31,025 nt of DNA from Thamnocephalis sphaerospora (Eukaryota > Zoopagomycota > Zoopagomycetes > Zoopagales > Sigmoideomycetaceae). Below are positions 10,181-19,548 of the stretch, one piece after another; positions within the stretch are counted from its first letter, which is position 1; each line of letters begins with the position of its first letter. The notes under the pieces were generated by a model. That model was not told where the DNA came from. It ran no database searches and saw nothing but the letters and a program-made list of their open reading frames with translations. Made by a program: the position numbers and the translations under genes. Location: assembly GCA_003614735.1 (NCBI GenBank), contig KZ992562.1:1-31025 (forward strand). Reading direction: 5' to 3'.

Positions 10181-12055
10181 ATGGCAGCCACCGTGCACCT
10201 GCCACCCTCGCCACACCCATTTCAGGGCAACCAAAGCCGCCCTCGGCTGCGTGCCTACCTGGCCACCCTGCCCGAGCTGACGTCGCCGTCGCGCCGGGCG
10301 GCGCTCTATGCTGACCTGGACCTGCTACGCGAGACCAACACCATTGCCTATGAGCGCGGCATGGACTGGTGGCGGCGCGCCATTATCGGCGTCTCGCGGT
10401 CTGGCGCGGCTCGGGAGCTGGGAGATATAGACCACGGTCGACTGGCGGCAGTGGCTGGCCAGCAAGCGGCTCGCGCGCTAGAGGGTAGCGGTGACTCGCC
10501 TGGGCAGCACAGCGTGTTTTGCGTCTCGGCGACAACGCTGGAGGCTGCCTTTGAACGAGATGGCGTGCGGCCGGCGGCGTTGCTGGTCGTGCTGGTAGGT
10601 AACCTGCAGCTGTGCCTGGAGGCCGATGGGTGACGTTGACCGCATGACGGTGCTAATGACAACCATGTCAATGCAGGAGGCGATGGAGCACGCAGGAGAA
10701 TTGCGGCGCGTGGAGTCTTACGCGCCCTGGCTGCGCACCTGGTCGGGATGGGTCATGGACGCTGTGTCTACGCTGCCGCGTCGGTTGTGGAGCACGCGGA
10801 CCACCACCGCGCAGGCGTTTGTCGTCTGTTCGGTGCTCAAGGTAGGCTGGTACCCGCAGAGCGACGACTTGGTGACACGTGCCAACGATCGTGGCGATGC
10901 CGATGTGCAGGAAGCGGGGACACGTGCCTGGGAGCTGCACCAGAGCCTGGTCCACTATACGATGACCGACCGGCTGTACACCTGGGACGAGTTCCGGTCA
11001 CGGTTGCGTCAAGGCTGGTTGGCCGAGATGATGGCCAGCGATGAGGACTGGAGGCTGCTGCTGGCACAGCTGGAGGAGGATGGCCTGGTGGTCGTTGAGC
11101 GCGACACAAGCGGCAGACAGTGGCGGCCAAAGGTGCGTTGCACCGTGTTGCTGCGTTTGCATGTGCTACTGACCAGATATCGTGGATGTTGTTGTTGCGC
11201 AAAGGTAATCAAATTCGCTACGGCACAGGATATCGGCCAGCCTGATGCCATTACCGACACAGATCGCGGCCTGCTTGGAGTACGCGGGGCACTTGCGCGT
11301 GTGACGCTTCAGATGGCCGAACTCGAGGCACAGATAGACGCGCAAGTACAGCGTTAGGATCGACGCTCGGTGCATGTACGCTTGCTGACATTGCAGGTAC
11401 GCCTGGCAACCGACAGACTGACGCAGGAAGCAAAGACGCATCTGGCGGCCCAGCGCAAGCCACGGGCACTCGGATGTCTGAGCCAGCGCCGACAAATCAA
11501 CGCCCTTTTGCAGAAGCGGTTGGGATCGCACGATCAGCTCGAAACGATACTACTACGCATTCAGCAGGCGGAAAGTGATGCCGAGGTAGGCGCCAATGGC
11601 CGTCAAAGAGCGGACCCACGGATATGGTGCGCATCGAAATCTAATGCACGCGGATTGTGCAGGTCCATCGAGCATATGACCAGGGGGCGCATGCGCTACA
11701 GTCGGTGATGCGCGAACACGGCCTGACGGTCGACCAGGTGGACGAGACAATGATGCGACTGGAGGAGACGCTGGCCGACCAGCACGAGGTGGAAGAGGCG
11801 CTCGCCACTTCGTTACCCAATGCGGGTGCGATTGTGGATGAGGATGAAATCATGGCAGAGCTGGATGCCCTGGTTGCCGACGAAGATAGGCAAAAGACGG
11901 CCGAAGCAGCACAAGAAGCGGCGGAGGCACGTGCGGTAGAAGCACGGCTGCAGCAGCACCCAGTACCCGATACCGCACTTGTTGCACCTCAAGAGCCCGC
12001 GGAGCTCCAGAAGACATCGCCAACGCCAGCTCAGCCGTCGTCTGTAGCACTCTAG
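10181..12055 (+). CDS. CHM7: CHM7/CHMP7-type ESCRT-III protein
   Basis: Proposed exons are 10181-10594, 10677-11132, 11205-11345, 11397-11585 and 11663-12055, all joined in phase 0, giving 530 residues. Residues about 1-290 form the winged-helix-type N-terminal region typical of CHMP7 (DRLYTWDEFRSRL, then LLLAQLEEDGLVVVERD). VIKFA marks the start of the Snf7-like helices. These run through RKPRALGCLSQRRQINALLQKR, ILLRIQQAESDAEV, VDQVDETMMRLEETLADQ and EDEIMAELDALV, to about residue 465, and are followed by a Gln/Ala/Pro-rich tail. In yeast and animals Chm7/CHMP7 seals nuclear-envelope gaps with Heh1/LEM2; the same role is inferred. The third intron (72 bp) lacks stops and has length divisible by three. 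A further optional 69-bp in-frame intron at 10842-10910 would give 507 residues. The gene ends 123 bp from a convergent gene. Confidence 0.82.
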
Positions 12056-12137
12056 GCAGCAGGGTGACCGCAATCCAAGTGCGTTTTTCTACTTTATGGC
12101 CGCTCATCTGCATCATCGCTTCATCATGGTCGCTTCA

Positions 12138-12156
12138 ATATATATATATATATATA
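12138..12156. repeat. Short (AT)n run between convergent genes
   Basis: An uninterrupted alternating A/T run of 19 bases lies between the stop codons of CHM7 (12055) and the minus-strand gene ending at 12179. It is AT-rich in an otherwise GC-rich area and may serve 3' end formation of both genes; that is inference. Confidence 0.7.
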
Positions 12157-12178
12157 CGTGTATACAACGCACCACAGC

Positions 12179-12940
12179 CTAGTCGTTCGTCATGTCCATC
12201 GCCGTGGCTTGGTCGACGGCTAGGACAGTGTCTGCGTCGTCCGCAAAGGTGGTTAGATCCATGATATCGTCGACACTTTGAACCGCCGTCGTGCCGGGAG
12301 AATTGTCGGCGATAACAATCGGCGCATCGTCGGCCTGCTGGGGAGCTGCGGTCGTTTGCGCCTGGCTTGCAGCGTCCGTTTCTGGTGCTGCAGCAGCGGG
12401 TATCACTGGTCGGGTTATCTTTTCTCGGCCAGCTTCGTTTGCGTGATCCAAGGGAGCCGGTGCCAGCGTAAGCAGGGCGGCCGCCAGCGAGCGCATCTGC
12501 TGCAGATGGTCAATCATCGTGCGCAGCTGCTCCGCCTTGCCACACGCATCCTAGCTCGATTGTATACAGGTCAGCCGACTGCATCCAAGCGTGCTGCGTC
12601 CGCCGCGTTTACCTGCTGTAGCTGATTGCGCGTTTCACGCAGCTCGGCCAGCCGCTCGCCTTCTTCGTGCGACATGGGTGTCTAAAGCCAAAGCATGAGC
12701 GCGCAGCAAAGCATATATGCGCGTACACGCACACGCTCCTACCGTCTGCAGCGCCAGCCGTGCCTGCTGTACCTCGTTCAACACCGCAAACTGCACCTCC
12801 AGCGAGCGCACGGCGGCGTCAAATGTCTCGGCAGCAGCAGACACGGGCATTCCTTCGCGGCGGAGTGCACCGCACTGCTCAAACGTCTCGACCGCCTGCT
12901 GAAGTGCCAGACGCGCTTCTTTTCCTGCGGAAGCTGCCAT
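12179..12940 (-). CDS. Coiled-coil protein, possibly Mediator subunit 30-like
   Basis: Exons are 12940-12743, 12681-12613 and 12550-12179, all joined in phase 0 by GT-AG introns of 61 and 62 bp; the product is 212 residues. Residues 1-66 are helical and contain LALQQAVETFEQCGALRREG. Exons 2 and 3 form a heptad-like helix (EEGERLAELRETRNQLQQ, then KAEQLRTMIDHLQQMRSLAAAL). The last 90 residues are Ala-, Thr- and Asp-rich and acidic (for example IMDLTTFADDADTVLAVD). The helix order loosely resembles metazoan MED30, whose C-terminal helix also has a run of the type LK-x-IMDQLRNL, but this is a weak, pattern-level similarity. Other small helical subunits would also fit. Its start lies 363 bp from the divergent F-box gene. 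Confidence 0.55.
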
Positions 12941-13303
12941 GACCGTTGACGCGGAATCGGCACAGCCAAAACAAAAAAACCGGTAGATGCCCGAGAACGT
13001 GTCTGCGAGGGCGGTTGTCTTTAAGAAGTGTGTTGATGATGGAGAGGGACTCTTGCGAATCCACTCAACCACATCCAAGCCCGTCCTTGCCCAGGGGGTC
13101 GCCAACTGTCTCTCCTTTCGTGTCAACACGATCAAACGTCTACAGACTAAGCTATTTATACCTGGCCCGTCTCCGGGTATGGGATGCAGTAGCACTGGCC
13201 GCCTATGCTTACGCCGCCTGTGGCTGCACACGGCAATGCCATCCTAATTCCCACTCTTCCTAGCAGGGCCCTGTGCCGTAGTGCTGACGCTGATCGTGCT
13301 GAC
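12941..13303. promoter_or_regulatory. Divergent promoter region
   Basis: This 363-bp gap lies between the start codons of two divergently oriented genes and must hold promoters for both. An in-frame ATG at 13205 could extend the F-box protein by 33 residues into it. No clear TATA box or other specific site can be defined by eye. Confidence 0.4.
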
Positions 13304-15067
13304 ATGGAGCGCACAGCGGCTGTAGAGGCGGCGTTGGCGTCAGCTGGCCACAGGGCCGGTTCGCTTGCGCGACTGCCGCCCGAGCTGGGCTTTCGCGTCT
13401 TGTGGTATGGTGGGCCACGCGCTGCTCTCCAGCTGGCTGCAACGTGTCGTTCTTACCGTGCGCACATTGTTGCTGACCGGCTGCTCTGGCGACAGTTCTT
13501 TGAGGTTACGTTTGACTGCAGCGACGACGGCTGGCTGCGCTGGTATGTCGCAACAGGCCAAACGGACGACGCGATGTCAATGCCCAGGCGCTTGGACTGG
13601 TATCGCGCATTTATCGCTCGTCTTGCCACTGAACGTTGCTGGCGAAATGGTGAAAATACCTGCGGCACGCTTTCTACCTGCATTACAAATGGGATTGACG
13701 GAAACAGCAGTCGGAACATCGGTCATAGCGCCGATCAATGGCAAGTCTATGACCGGTCACGCCCGTGGATCACCGTTTGGTGGCAGTCTGTGCACTCGCA
13801 AGAGAGCGCCAGTGAGGGCGGTACGCCAAATGAACCGACGGAAACACGACTGGCCATCCGGTATAGTGGCAGTCGACAAGCGCATACTCGGCAGTTGTAT
13901 GTGGCAGGCACACTCATGTGTATGTGCATAACGGAAACGCATCTGGTCGTGTTTATGCGTGCTAGCAACAGCAAGGAGCAACATGCGTACGCCTGGGGAC
14001 ACATTGAAAGTACGGCGATTGCAGAGCAGCCGGCATCAATTATGCTGGTCGAATGGTCACCGAGCGTTGATGCACTTGGTCCGTGGCTGCTGACGTTGGC
14101 GAGCACCACACGAACTGGCGCACTACAACCGACGCTCATCTACTTGAATGATGGTCAGCATCACGAACTATTACATGTGCCTGGCGCGTATGTAGCGCGG
14201 CATCTACAATATGTGCGCCATCCGACTACGACTGATGGTGCAGAATATGTTAGTGTGGTCGGTCTCTTTCTGCACACGCTGGAAGGACGCACGCTCACCT
14301 GGCGCCTGGTAGAAGTGGGCGCAGCAACGACGCACACAACTGCCACACGTGCTGCCGATGGAAAGGAGGAGGCACTGCTCGTCAGCTCTGGCTCGATACG
14401 TCTATCAGGCGGACTACGCCCACCGCTGCGTGTTCGCAGCACGCGGCTAGACGACACTCGAGTGCTGTTGCACGGCGCTGATATGCGCGGACCAGCCGAC
14501 TTTCTCGCTGTGCTTGACCTAGGTGCTGGGGCTAACCATCAATCAGCGGCAAAGTGTTCTGACGGCAGTACTGTTCGGCTGCTTTGGGAGCGCGAAGTCG
14601 CTTATGTAAAGGTGCTTCCTATTGCGGCCCGCTCTTTGCTGCTGGCTTGCTTGCCCTCCAGTCGACAGACGGTGCCTGGTGTTGATCGCACGTCACTGCC
14701 TACTGCAATCAACCGCCTAGCCATGCCAGTTTCGCGGCAGGCAGCAGCCCGAGGCCATTTCAACCTGTCGGCACGTACTGCTCGTATCACAGTTCATCTT
14801 CTTTGCTCAGCCACGGGTACGCTATTACGCGAGTACAAGGTGCCAGAATGGCATGGGCTATACCCGGTCATTGGCTCGCTGGTGCTGCTGAAAGCATCGA
14901 GCAGCGGTGAGTGCCTGCTTATGGATGGACGCACCGGCACGCAGATTCGCAAACTGCCTCGATCTCAAAACGCTTGGTGTGTCAATGCTCTAAGCTATCA
15001 CTATGTGGATAGCAAGACACAGCATTGCTGCTGGTTGGAGCATCAATCGAAAGATCCTTACGGCTAG
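13304..15067 (+). CDS. F-box-type protein, paralogue 1, intronless
   Basis: A single open frame encodes 587 residues from the ATG at 13304 (MERTAAVEAALAS). An in-frame ATG at 13205 would add 33 residues that look like leader sequence, so the downstream start is preferred. Residues about 20-65 (LARLPPELGFRVLWYGGPRAA, LAATCRSYRAHIVADRLLWRQFF) fit an F-box, the Skp1-binding helix bundle of SCF ubiquitin ligases. The remaining 500 residues are rich in short hydrophobic beta-strand-like segments and lack recognisable WD or Kelch signatures; they may form a propeller-like substrate-binding domain. It is similar to the next gene in the F-box, in the segment RRLDWYRAFIARLATERCWR and in general layout. 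It has no intron, unlike most neighbours. The target is unknown. Confidence 0.7.
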   Translation: MERTAAVEAALASAGHRAGSLARLPPELGFRVLWYGGPRAALQLAATCRSYRAHIVADRLLWRQFFEVTFDCSDDGWLRWYVATGQTDDAMSMPRRLDWYRAFIARLATERCWRNGENTCGTLSTCITNGIDGNSSRNIGHSADQWQVYDRSRPWITVWWQSVHSQESASEGGTPNEPTETRLAIRYSGSRQAHTRQLYVAGTLMCMCITETHLVVFMRASNSKEQHAYAWGHIESTAIAEQPASIMLVEWSPSVDALGPWLLTLASTTRTGALQPTLIYLNDGQHHELLHVPGAYVARHLQYVRHPTTTDGAEYVSVVGLFLHTLEGRTLTWRLVEVGAATTHTTATRAADGKEEALLVSSGSIRLSGGLRPPLRVRSTRLDDTRVLLHGADMRGPADFLAVLDLGAGANHQSAAKCSDGSTVRLLWEREVAYVKVLPIAARSLLLACLPSSRQTVPGVDRTSLPTAINRLAMPVSRQAAARGHFNLSARTARITVHLLCSATGTLLREYKVPEWHGLYPVIGSLVLLKASSSGECLLMDGRTGTQIRKLPRSQNAWCVNALSYHYVDSKTQHCCWLEHQSKDPYG

Positions 15068-15315
15068 CTGGACCATGTACGCTGCCGCGCTAATGTATGT
15101 AACAAAACAGCTTGGTTGATCTAGTCAATGCTAAATCTACAGTGAAACATGGCAATGTACTTGATGGTTCGCATATTCGCCATGGCAAATGACTATTGTA
15201 GATGGCTGGTTGGCCCTTGTGACCAATTAGTCACAGCGGGTTCGCCTACGGTGCATATCGCCCGATAGCCTGCTGCCTCTTTCGTCTCTTCACTCTGTCG
15301 CTCTGCTACTCTGCC

Positions 15316-16830
15316 ATGAACCGAGTACCAAACGAAGTAATTGACTGTGTTGTTGAGCTCTCAACCGACGAAGCTGCGCTGGCACTGCTCTCGTGCACAT
15401 CGCGGAGACTACGCGCCTGTGTGGCAGCCCGCCAAAGCTGGTGGCAGGAGCGCTTCAAGCAGCACTTTCCTCAGAATGACGACAAGGAGGAGCAATGGCT
15501 GCGTTTGCATGTGCGCACGCAAAAGGCCGTCGAGTCGGGCGTCGGTGGTGGCAGTCGCTTGTCTTTTCAACGTCGGGATTCCCAGTTTGACTGGTTTGAT
15601 GCCTACTGCCGACGTCGCGCGATCGAGTACCGCTGGCGTCACGGACTGTACACGCTGCATTTACTCGCTGATGCCACGGATATACGTCCAAACGGCACCC
15701 GCCTTCAAAGCATCCCGCTGGTGAGTGTTGGCAGCTCACTACAAGATGCGACAGTTGCATCGCAGTGGCGATTGCCGTCTCAGCAGCAGCCAACATGGAT
15801 TATGGAGCGATTATGCTGGGACTACGTACGCATGGAACACATGGTTGCCGTGTGGTGTTTATGGTCAGAAGAGTATCTGGTTATTCAAGTCAAACGGCAC
15901 AGTGCAGAGCCCATAGACTCTAGCTTTTCCTCACTCTACGCATGGCACTTTGCTGCACTGCATAGACCGCCACGTCCCATCATCGTCAATCAGTGCATCT
16001 ATTACATTGACATGCGGAAAAGCTGGTTGGCCGTTCAGTACAAATGCACTTCTCGGGCAAGGCAAGCCACCACCGTTGTGCACGATCTTTCCAAAGAGCA
16101 ATGGTGCTCGGACATTCTGGGGAACGTGTCGTCTGGCCGTATTCAAAATATTGCAGCACACGGTGTGTACATTGTTCGCGTAGGCCACAACTACGCGAGC
16201 GGACCTACTCTTGTCGGCTATCAGCTATGGAAGGCTATACCAGGCCAGGACACATCCTTCCAATGCCAGGCAAAGGGAAATATACTCATGGACAGCTCAG
16301 GACCAGGACGAGGCATCATTGTTTCGCGGCGTATTGACGACACCCGATTTATCATATGGATACGCAACAGCGCCAATTTGGCTAGCGGGGCTACGCCGAA
16401 TCTAGTGCTGGTAAAAGTGTCGCGCAAAAAGACAGGCACAACATTGACAGAGAAATGGGCCATCAACACAAAAGGCCAGAAGGTATGGTCGGTGGTTTCC
16501 CGCAACTTGCTTTTGGTGACAAAGAGAAACAAGCCAATCACCTTGCTCAATCTGGATGACGGCGCTGTAGTGCACAACGTGATCCTCGATTGCTGGTACT
16601 ATAGCGGCCTGTATCCGCCTAAAGGGCAATGGGAAAGGATGGCCAACGGCACGATGTGGCTGGACCCGAGAGAGGACATTGCGCCGGGCGATCCCCAAAA
16701 CACCGAGTGGCAGTCTTCCCCGACGTCCATTCTTGTCAGCGCGGATAACTCACACTTTTTGGCCGACTATGCCACTGAATATTTGCCCCGACCAAGGCGA
16801 GGAATCCGGATGTCTGCAGTGCTGTCGTAA
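15316..16830 (+). CDS. F-box-type protein, paralogue 2, intronless
   Basis: A single open frame of 504 residues starts at 15316 (ATG in context TGCCATGAAC) and ends with TAA at 16830. Residues 1-45 (VPNEVIDCVVELSTDEAALALL, then CTSRRLRACVAARQSWWQERF) look like an F-box. A segment DWFDAYCRRRAIEYRWRHG corresponds to the matching segment of paralogue 1. The rest is beta-rich with repeated Trp and Val-Leu pairs and no named repeat signature. The two genes lie head-to-tail 248 bp apart, so a local duplication followed by strong divergence is the likely origin. Function as an SCF substrate adaptor is inferred from the F-box only. Confidence 0.72.
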   Translation: MNRVPNEVIDCVVELSTDEAALALLSCTSRRLRACVAARQSWWQERFKQHFPQNDDKEEQWLRLHVRTQKAVESGVGGGSRLSFQRRDSQFDWFDAYCRRRAIEYRWRHGLYTLHLLADATDIRPNGTRLQSIPLVSVGSSLQDATVASQWRLPSQQQPTWIMERLCWDYVRMEHMVAVWCLWSEEYLVIQVKRHSAEPIDSSFSSLYAWHFAALHRPPRPIIVNQCIYYIDMRKSWLAVQYKCTSRARQATTVVHDLSKEQWCSDILGNVSSGRIQNIAAHGVYIVRVGHNYASGPTLVGYQLWKAIPGQDTSFQCQAKGNILMDSSGPGRGIIVSRRIDDTRFIIWIRNSANLASGATPNLVLVKVSRKKTGTTLTEKWAINTKGQKVWSVVSRNLLLVTKRNKPITLLNLDDGAVVHNVILDCWYYSGLYPPKGQWERMANGTMWLDPREDIAPGDPQNTEWQSSPTSILVSADNSHFLADYATEYLPRPRRGIRMSAVLS

Positions 16831-17423
16831 TCTAGTACGGCTTGCATCTACACAGCTATACATGCAACTGTAATGTTATTCCAACGTGCCCCAGCAACAA
16901 TACCCTTTTTACCACCATAGTGATGCATACAGCTATCCTTTTTGCATAATGAGCTGTACAAATAGATGTCCTCATTGAAGCACTGCTGTAGAATGACATT
17001 TTGTGTAGAGGCTGACAGACGGTGTATCGTTTGGTCTGGCTGATGGTTGCATCAAGTGTGACGAATGCTATGTCATGCCTTGCAATTCGGTGGCAAATCT
17101 GTCTTATACTGCAAGGCAGCCGCATTAAGTGCTTACGTGGCCACCATTGGGTGTATGTGTTGTCAATTGAGCCGTGAGGTTCTCAGTAGCTGAACAATGG
17201 TAGGCCATGTGCCCGTTGGGCATTTGAGAAAGCTAGCCGACCGCCAAGGTTATCCAGCGGTATTTTCTCACGAGGAGGCTATAAAAACCTGTTGGGATGC
17301 TTTTGGCGGCGTTTGCTAGCGAACAGCTGACTTGTCTGTGTTTAGATGCTGTAAACTATGGCGACCAGGGATTCGTAAGCCACTCGCAACTTTGTTGTTT
17401 TCCACCTCTTTGTCGTTGTTACC
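16831..17423. other. Intergenic region upstream of DHFR
   Basis: This 593-bp stretch separates F-box paralogue 2 from DHFR. It is less GC-rich than the genes. A minus-strand open frame at 16856-17125 is short and without recognisable content. A TATA-like box lies near 17280. No RNA gene is seen. Confidence 0.4.
17279..17288 (+). promoter_or_regulatory. TATA-like box of DHFR
   Basis: The sequence GCTATAAAAACC lies about 140 bp upstream of the DHFR start codon and is oriented for it. It is the only clear TATA-type element in this intergenic region. Spacing fits a start site some tens of bases downstream, but no start site can be seen. Confidence 0.4.
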
Positions 17424-18177
17424 ATGACCGTGCCTTCATTTCACGTCATCGTTGCCTGCTCGCTGGATAATGGCATTGGCGTAGGCTCGCGCCTTCCGTG
17501 GAAGCTGCCACGCGATCTTGCCTACTTTGAGCGCGTCACGCGTGGTGTGCGCGCCAGCGTCTACCCGCCAGGGTGTCGGAATGCCATCATTATGGGTCGG
17601 CTGACGTACATGTCCATCCCCGCGCGTGCACGTCCCCTGGCCAACCGACTAAACGTTGTATTGACCAACGATGCGGCATTCATTGCTAGGCAAGTCTGCA
17701 ACATGTGGGGCAGCGGATATTGTGCTGACATTGCTGTTGCACAGCGCGCCCAAGGACATCCTGACGGCACCGACGCTGGACGATGCACTTGCTCAGCTGG
17801 CCACCCGAACAGATGTCGCCGATGTGTACATTGGTGGCGGCACGCGCGTCTACGCTGAGGCGGTTGAGCATCCGCATTGTGAACAGGTTTTCCTCACCCG
17901 CGTGCATCAAACTATCCCCGAGTGCACCGCGCACTTCCCAGCCTTGTTTGGCGCCGAGTTGGACGTGATAACGAAGGCCGGCTGGAGGCGCGCCAGCCAT
18001 GCGGAATTGAAGGCTTGGCTGGACGCATCGGCCACAGCGTTGCCTGATGGCCCCGCGACCGGCACGGAAGACGACGCCACGCTGCCAGACGACTATCCGG
18101 AGGGACAGCTGCGCGACGAGAAGAGCAACGTTGCCTTTGAGTTTCAGCTGTTCACCCGCTGCCGCACTGTAGCGTGA
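17424..18177 (+). CDS. DFR1: Dihydrofolate reductase
   Basis: Exons 17424-17689 and 17745-18177 encode 232 residues. The enzyme reduces dihydrofolate to tetrahydrofolate with NADPH in the cytosol. Family motifs are clear: VACSLDNGIGVGSRLPWKLP (residues 10-29), the MGR-x-TY-x-SIP and RPLANRLNVVLTND blocks, VYIGGGTRVYAEAV with the Gly-Gly cofactor turn, FLTRV, and a final FEFQLFTR strand. The catalytic acid is Asp31, where animal and several fungal enzymes have Glu. The usual K-T-W of the cofactor loop is L-T-Y here. An acidic insert of about 30 residues precedes the last strand. It is not fused to thymidylate synthase, as expected for fungi. The only frame-restoring intron with a good donor is GC-AG: AG|GCAAGT at 17690, 55 bp, CTGAC branch, CAG acceptor. 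Confidence 0.92.
17690..17744 (+). other. Probable GC-AG intron of DHFR
   Basis: Exon 1 of DHFR and the downstream conserved frame differ by one base. A GT donor at 17694 would keep the wrong frame. A GT at 17705 would leave a 40-bp intron with a poor donor. The AG|GCAAGT at 17690 matches the known consensus of GC-AG introns and restores the frame, giving a 55-bp intron with CTGAC 12-17 bases before the acceptor. Confidence 0.75.
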
Positions 18178-19548
18178 TCCTCCTTAGCGAATGAACTGTT
18201 GAGTACGTGTTAGCTGCGGCATGCTGTTGAGCACCAGGACGATGCTCTCTCGTTGGGCGTGCACGCGTGCGGCTCCTGCTCCTGCGCACATGCTGCAAAC
18301 GCAAATAACGTGCATTGCGCCTTAGCAGCGCAAAGGTCATGCGATGTTGTTGCCGCTGGCGCTGCTGCGGATCGATGCATTACACGAGACCATCAAGTCG
18401 ATAGGGAAAGGGAGAAAGAGAGGCTGCGGCTGTTTGCAAGCAAACCTGGTGCGAATACGCCTGCCGAGGCGGCGTACAGTTGGCAGTGTCTACGCGCGCA
18501 GCACAAGTTGGCCAACACATCGCTCCGGTGCATCTGCTGCTGCAGTTTACATGCGCGATCTGTCTTGCCGCCAGCGTGGTACTCTACTACACACGCGCAA
18601 TAGTATCGCACGGTGACCAGCTACACTGGCCACTGGTTCTTTGTCCGCCACTCGTAGGCTAACATGAAGGTATGACAATCTGCGGGTGGCTTCCAACATT
18701 CTCCTCCGGCACCATTCATTTCGCAGCATTCCGTTTGGCAGAGATGCAGCCATGCCTCTCTGATGACTTGCTGACGCAGTTGACGCCTTCGAGCAAGCGC
18801 TAGAGCCCATCCTCCGTGTGCATCAGGTGCGTGTACCTTCATTGGCCTGCGTGCAGCCAACCATAGACGCTTTGACGGCGGCGCGCCATTGTGGCTGCAA
18901 GTGAGCGTGCCTACAATGAGGACTGCGCCATTAACGCCGCAGCTGCAGCAGTGACGTTCTAAAATAGAACTACGCCGATAGAACAAAGAATCGCGCGGAA
19001 GCGGTGTTGGCGCGCACGCATACACAACGAGCGCTACGCTCAAAGTCGTTAACGCAGCTGCACGGAAGACATTTGCCCTGACAAAGCCTTAGCATGCCGC
19101 AGCCATCGCTTCTTGCAGCATGCTAGTGCAAGTTACACCAGCTAAAGGTGGTGGCGCGGGCACAGAAACAAGGTAGCCAGGCACCCTTCATATTCGTGTT
19201 GCCGCAAATACAGTGAGGACATTGGCACGGTAGTGGTGTCGATTGTACACGTGTAACCTCTAAACGGAACCAGCAGACGCGGTAGGACATGCATCGGCAC
19301 ACGTCCATACGGTACGCCGGCGTCAAAGAGATTCGCAGAGCACTGAAGGAGACTATAGGGCCCAATGCTCGCAAAGCATGCTGTTATAAGTGCCGCACAT
19401 GGCATCGGCGACATATCCTCGGCATCCGGTCGCACTCATCTACTTCAAGCATAGCTTTGCCATCGGCATCACCATCAATTACCGCAGCCTGTAGTGTCGA
19501 ACCCTCCGCTTGCCGCCCCACAACGCTTCGCCTGTGCCTCTGTTCGCC
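18178..19548. other. Unresolved region with coding-like pieces
   Basis: No complete gene could be built here. On the plus strand, 18221-18322 opens with a mitochondrial-presequence-like peptide (MLLSTRTMLSRWACTRAAP). Around 18405-18485 another frame reads REKERLRLFASKPGANTPAEA. At 18543-18660 a third frame, after a CTGCTGCAG acceptor-like site, reads FTCAICLAASVVLYYTRA, a likely membrane helix. These could be exons of a small mitochondrial membrane protein, but the donors needed are weak. Further on, around 18780-18830, a short open piece (VDAFEQALEPILRVHQ) is flanked by CTGACGCAG and GTGCGTGT, as an exon would be. The remainder to 19548 shows nothing recognisable except the promoter side of the HSF gene. 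Confidence 0.3.

Noticed and set aside
17705-17744. GT-AG intron for DHFR using the GT at 17705
   Set aside because: It restores the frame but would be 40 bp with a poor donor (GTGGGG); the GC donor at 17690 matches consensus and leaves a normal length.
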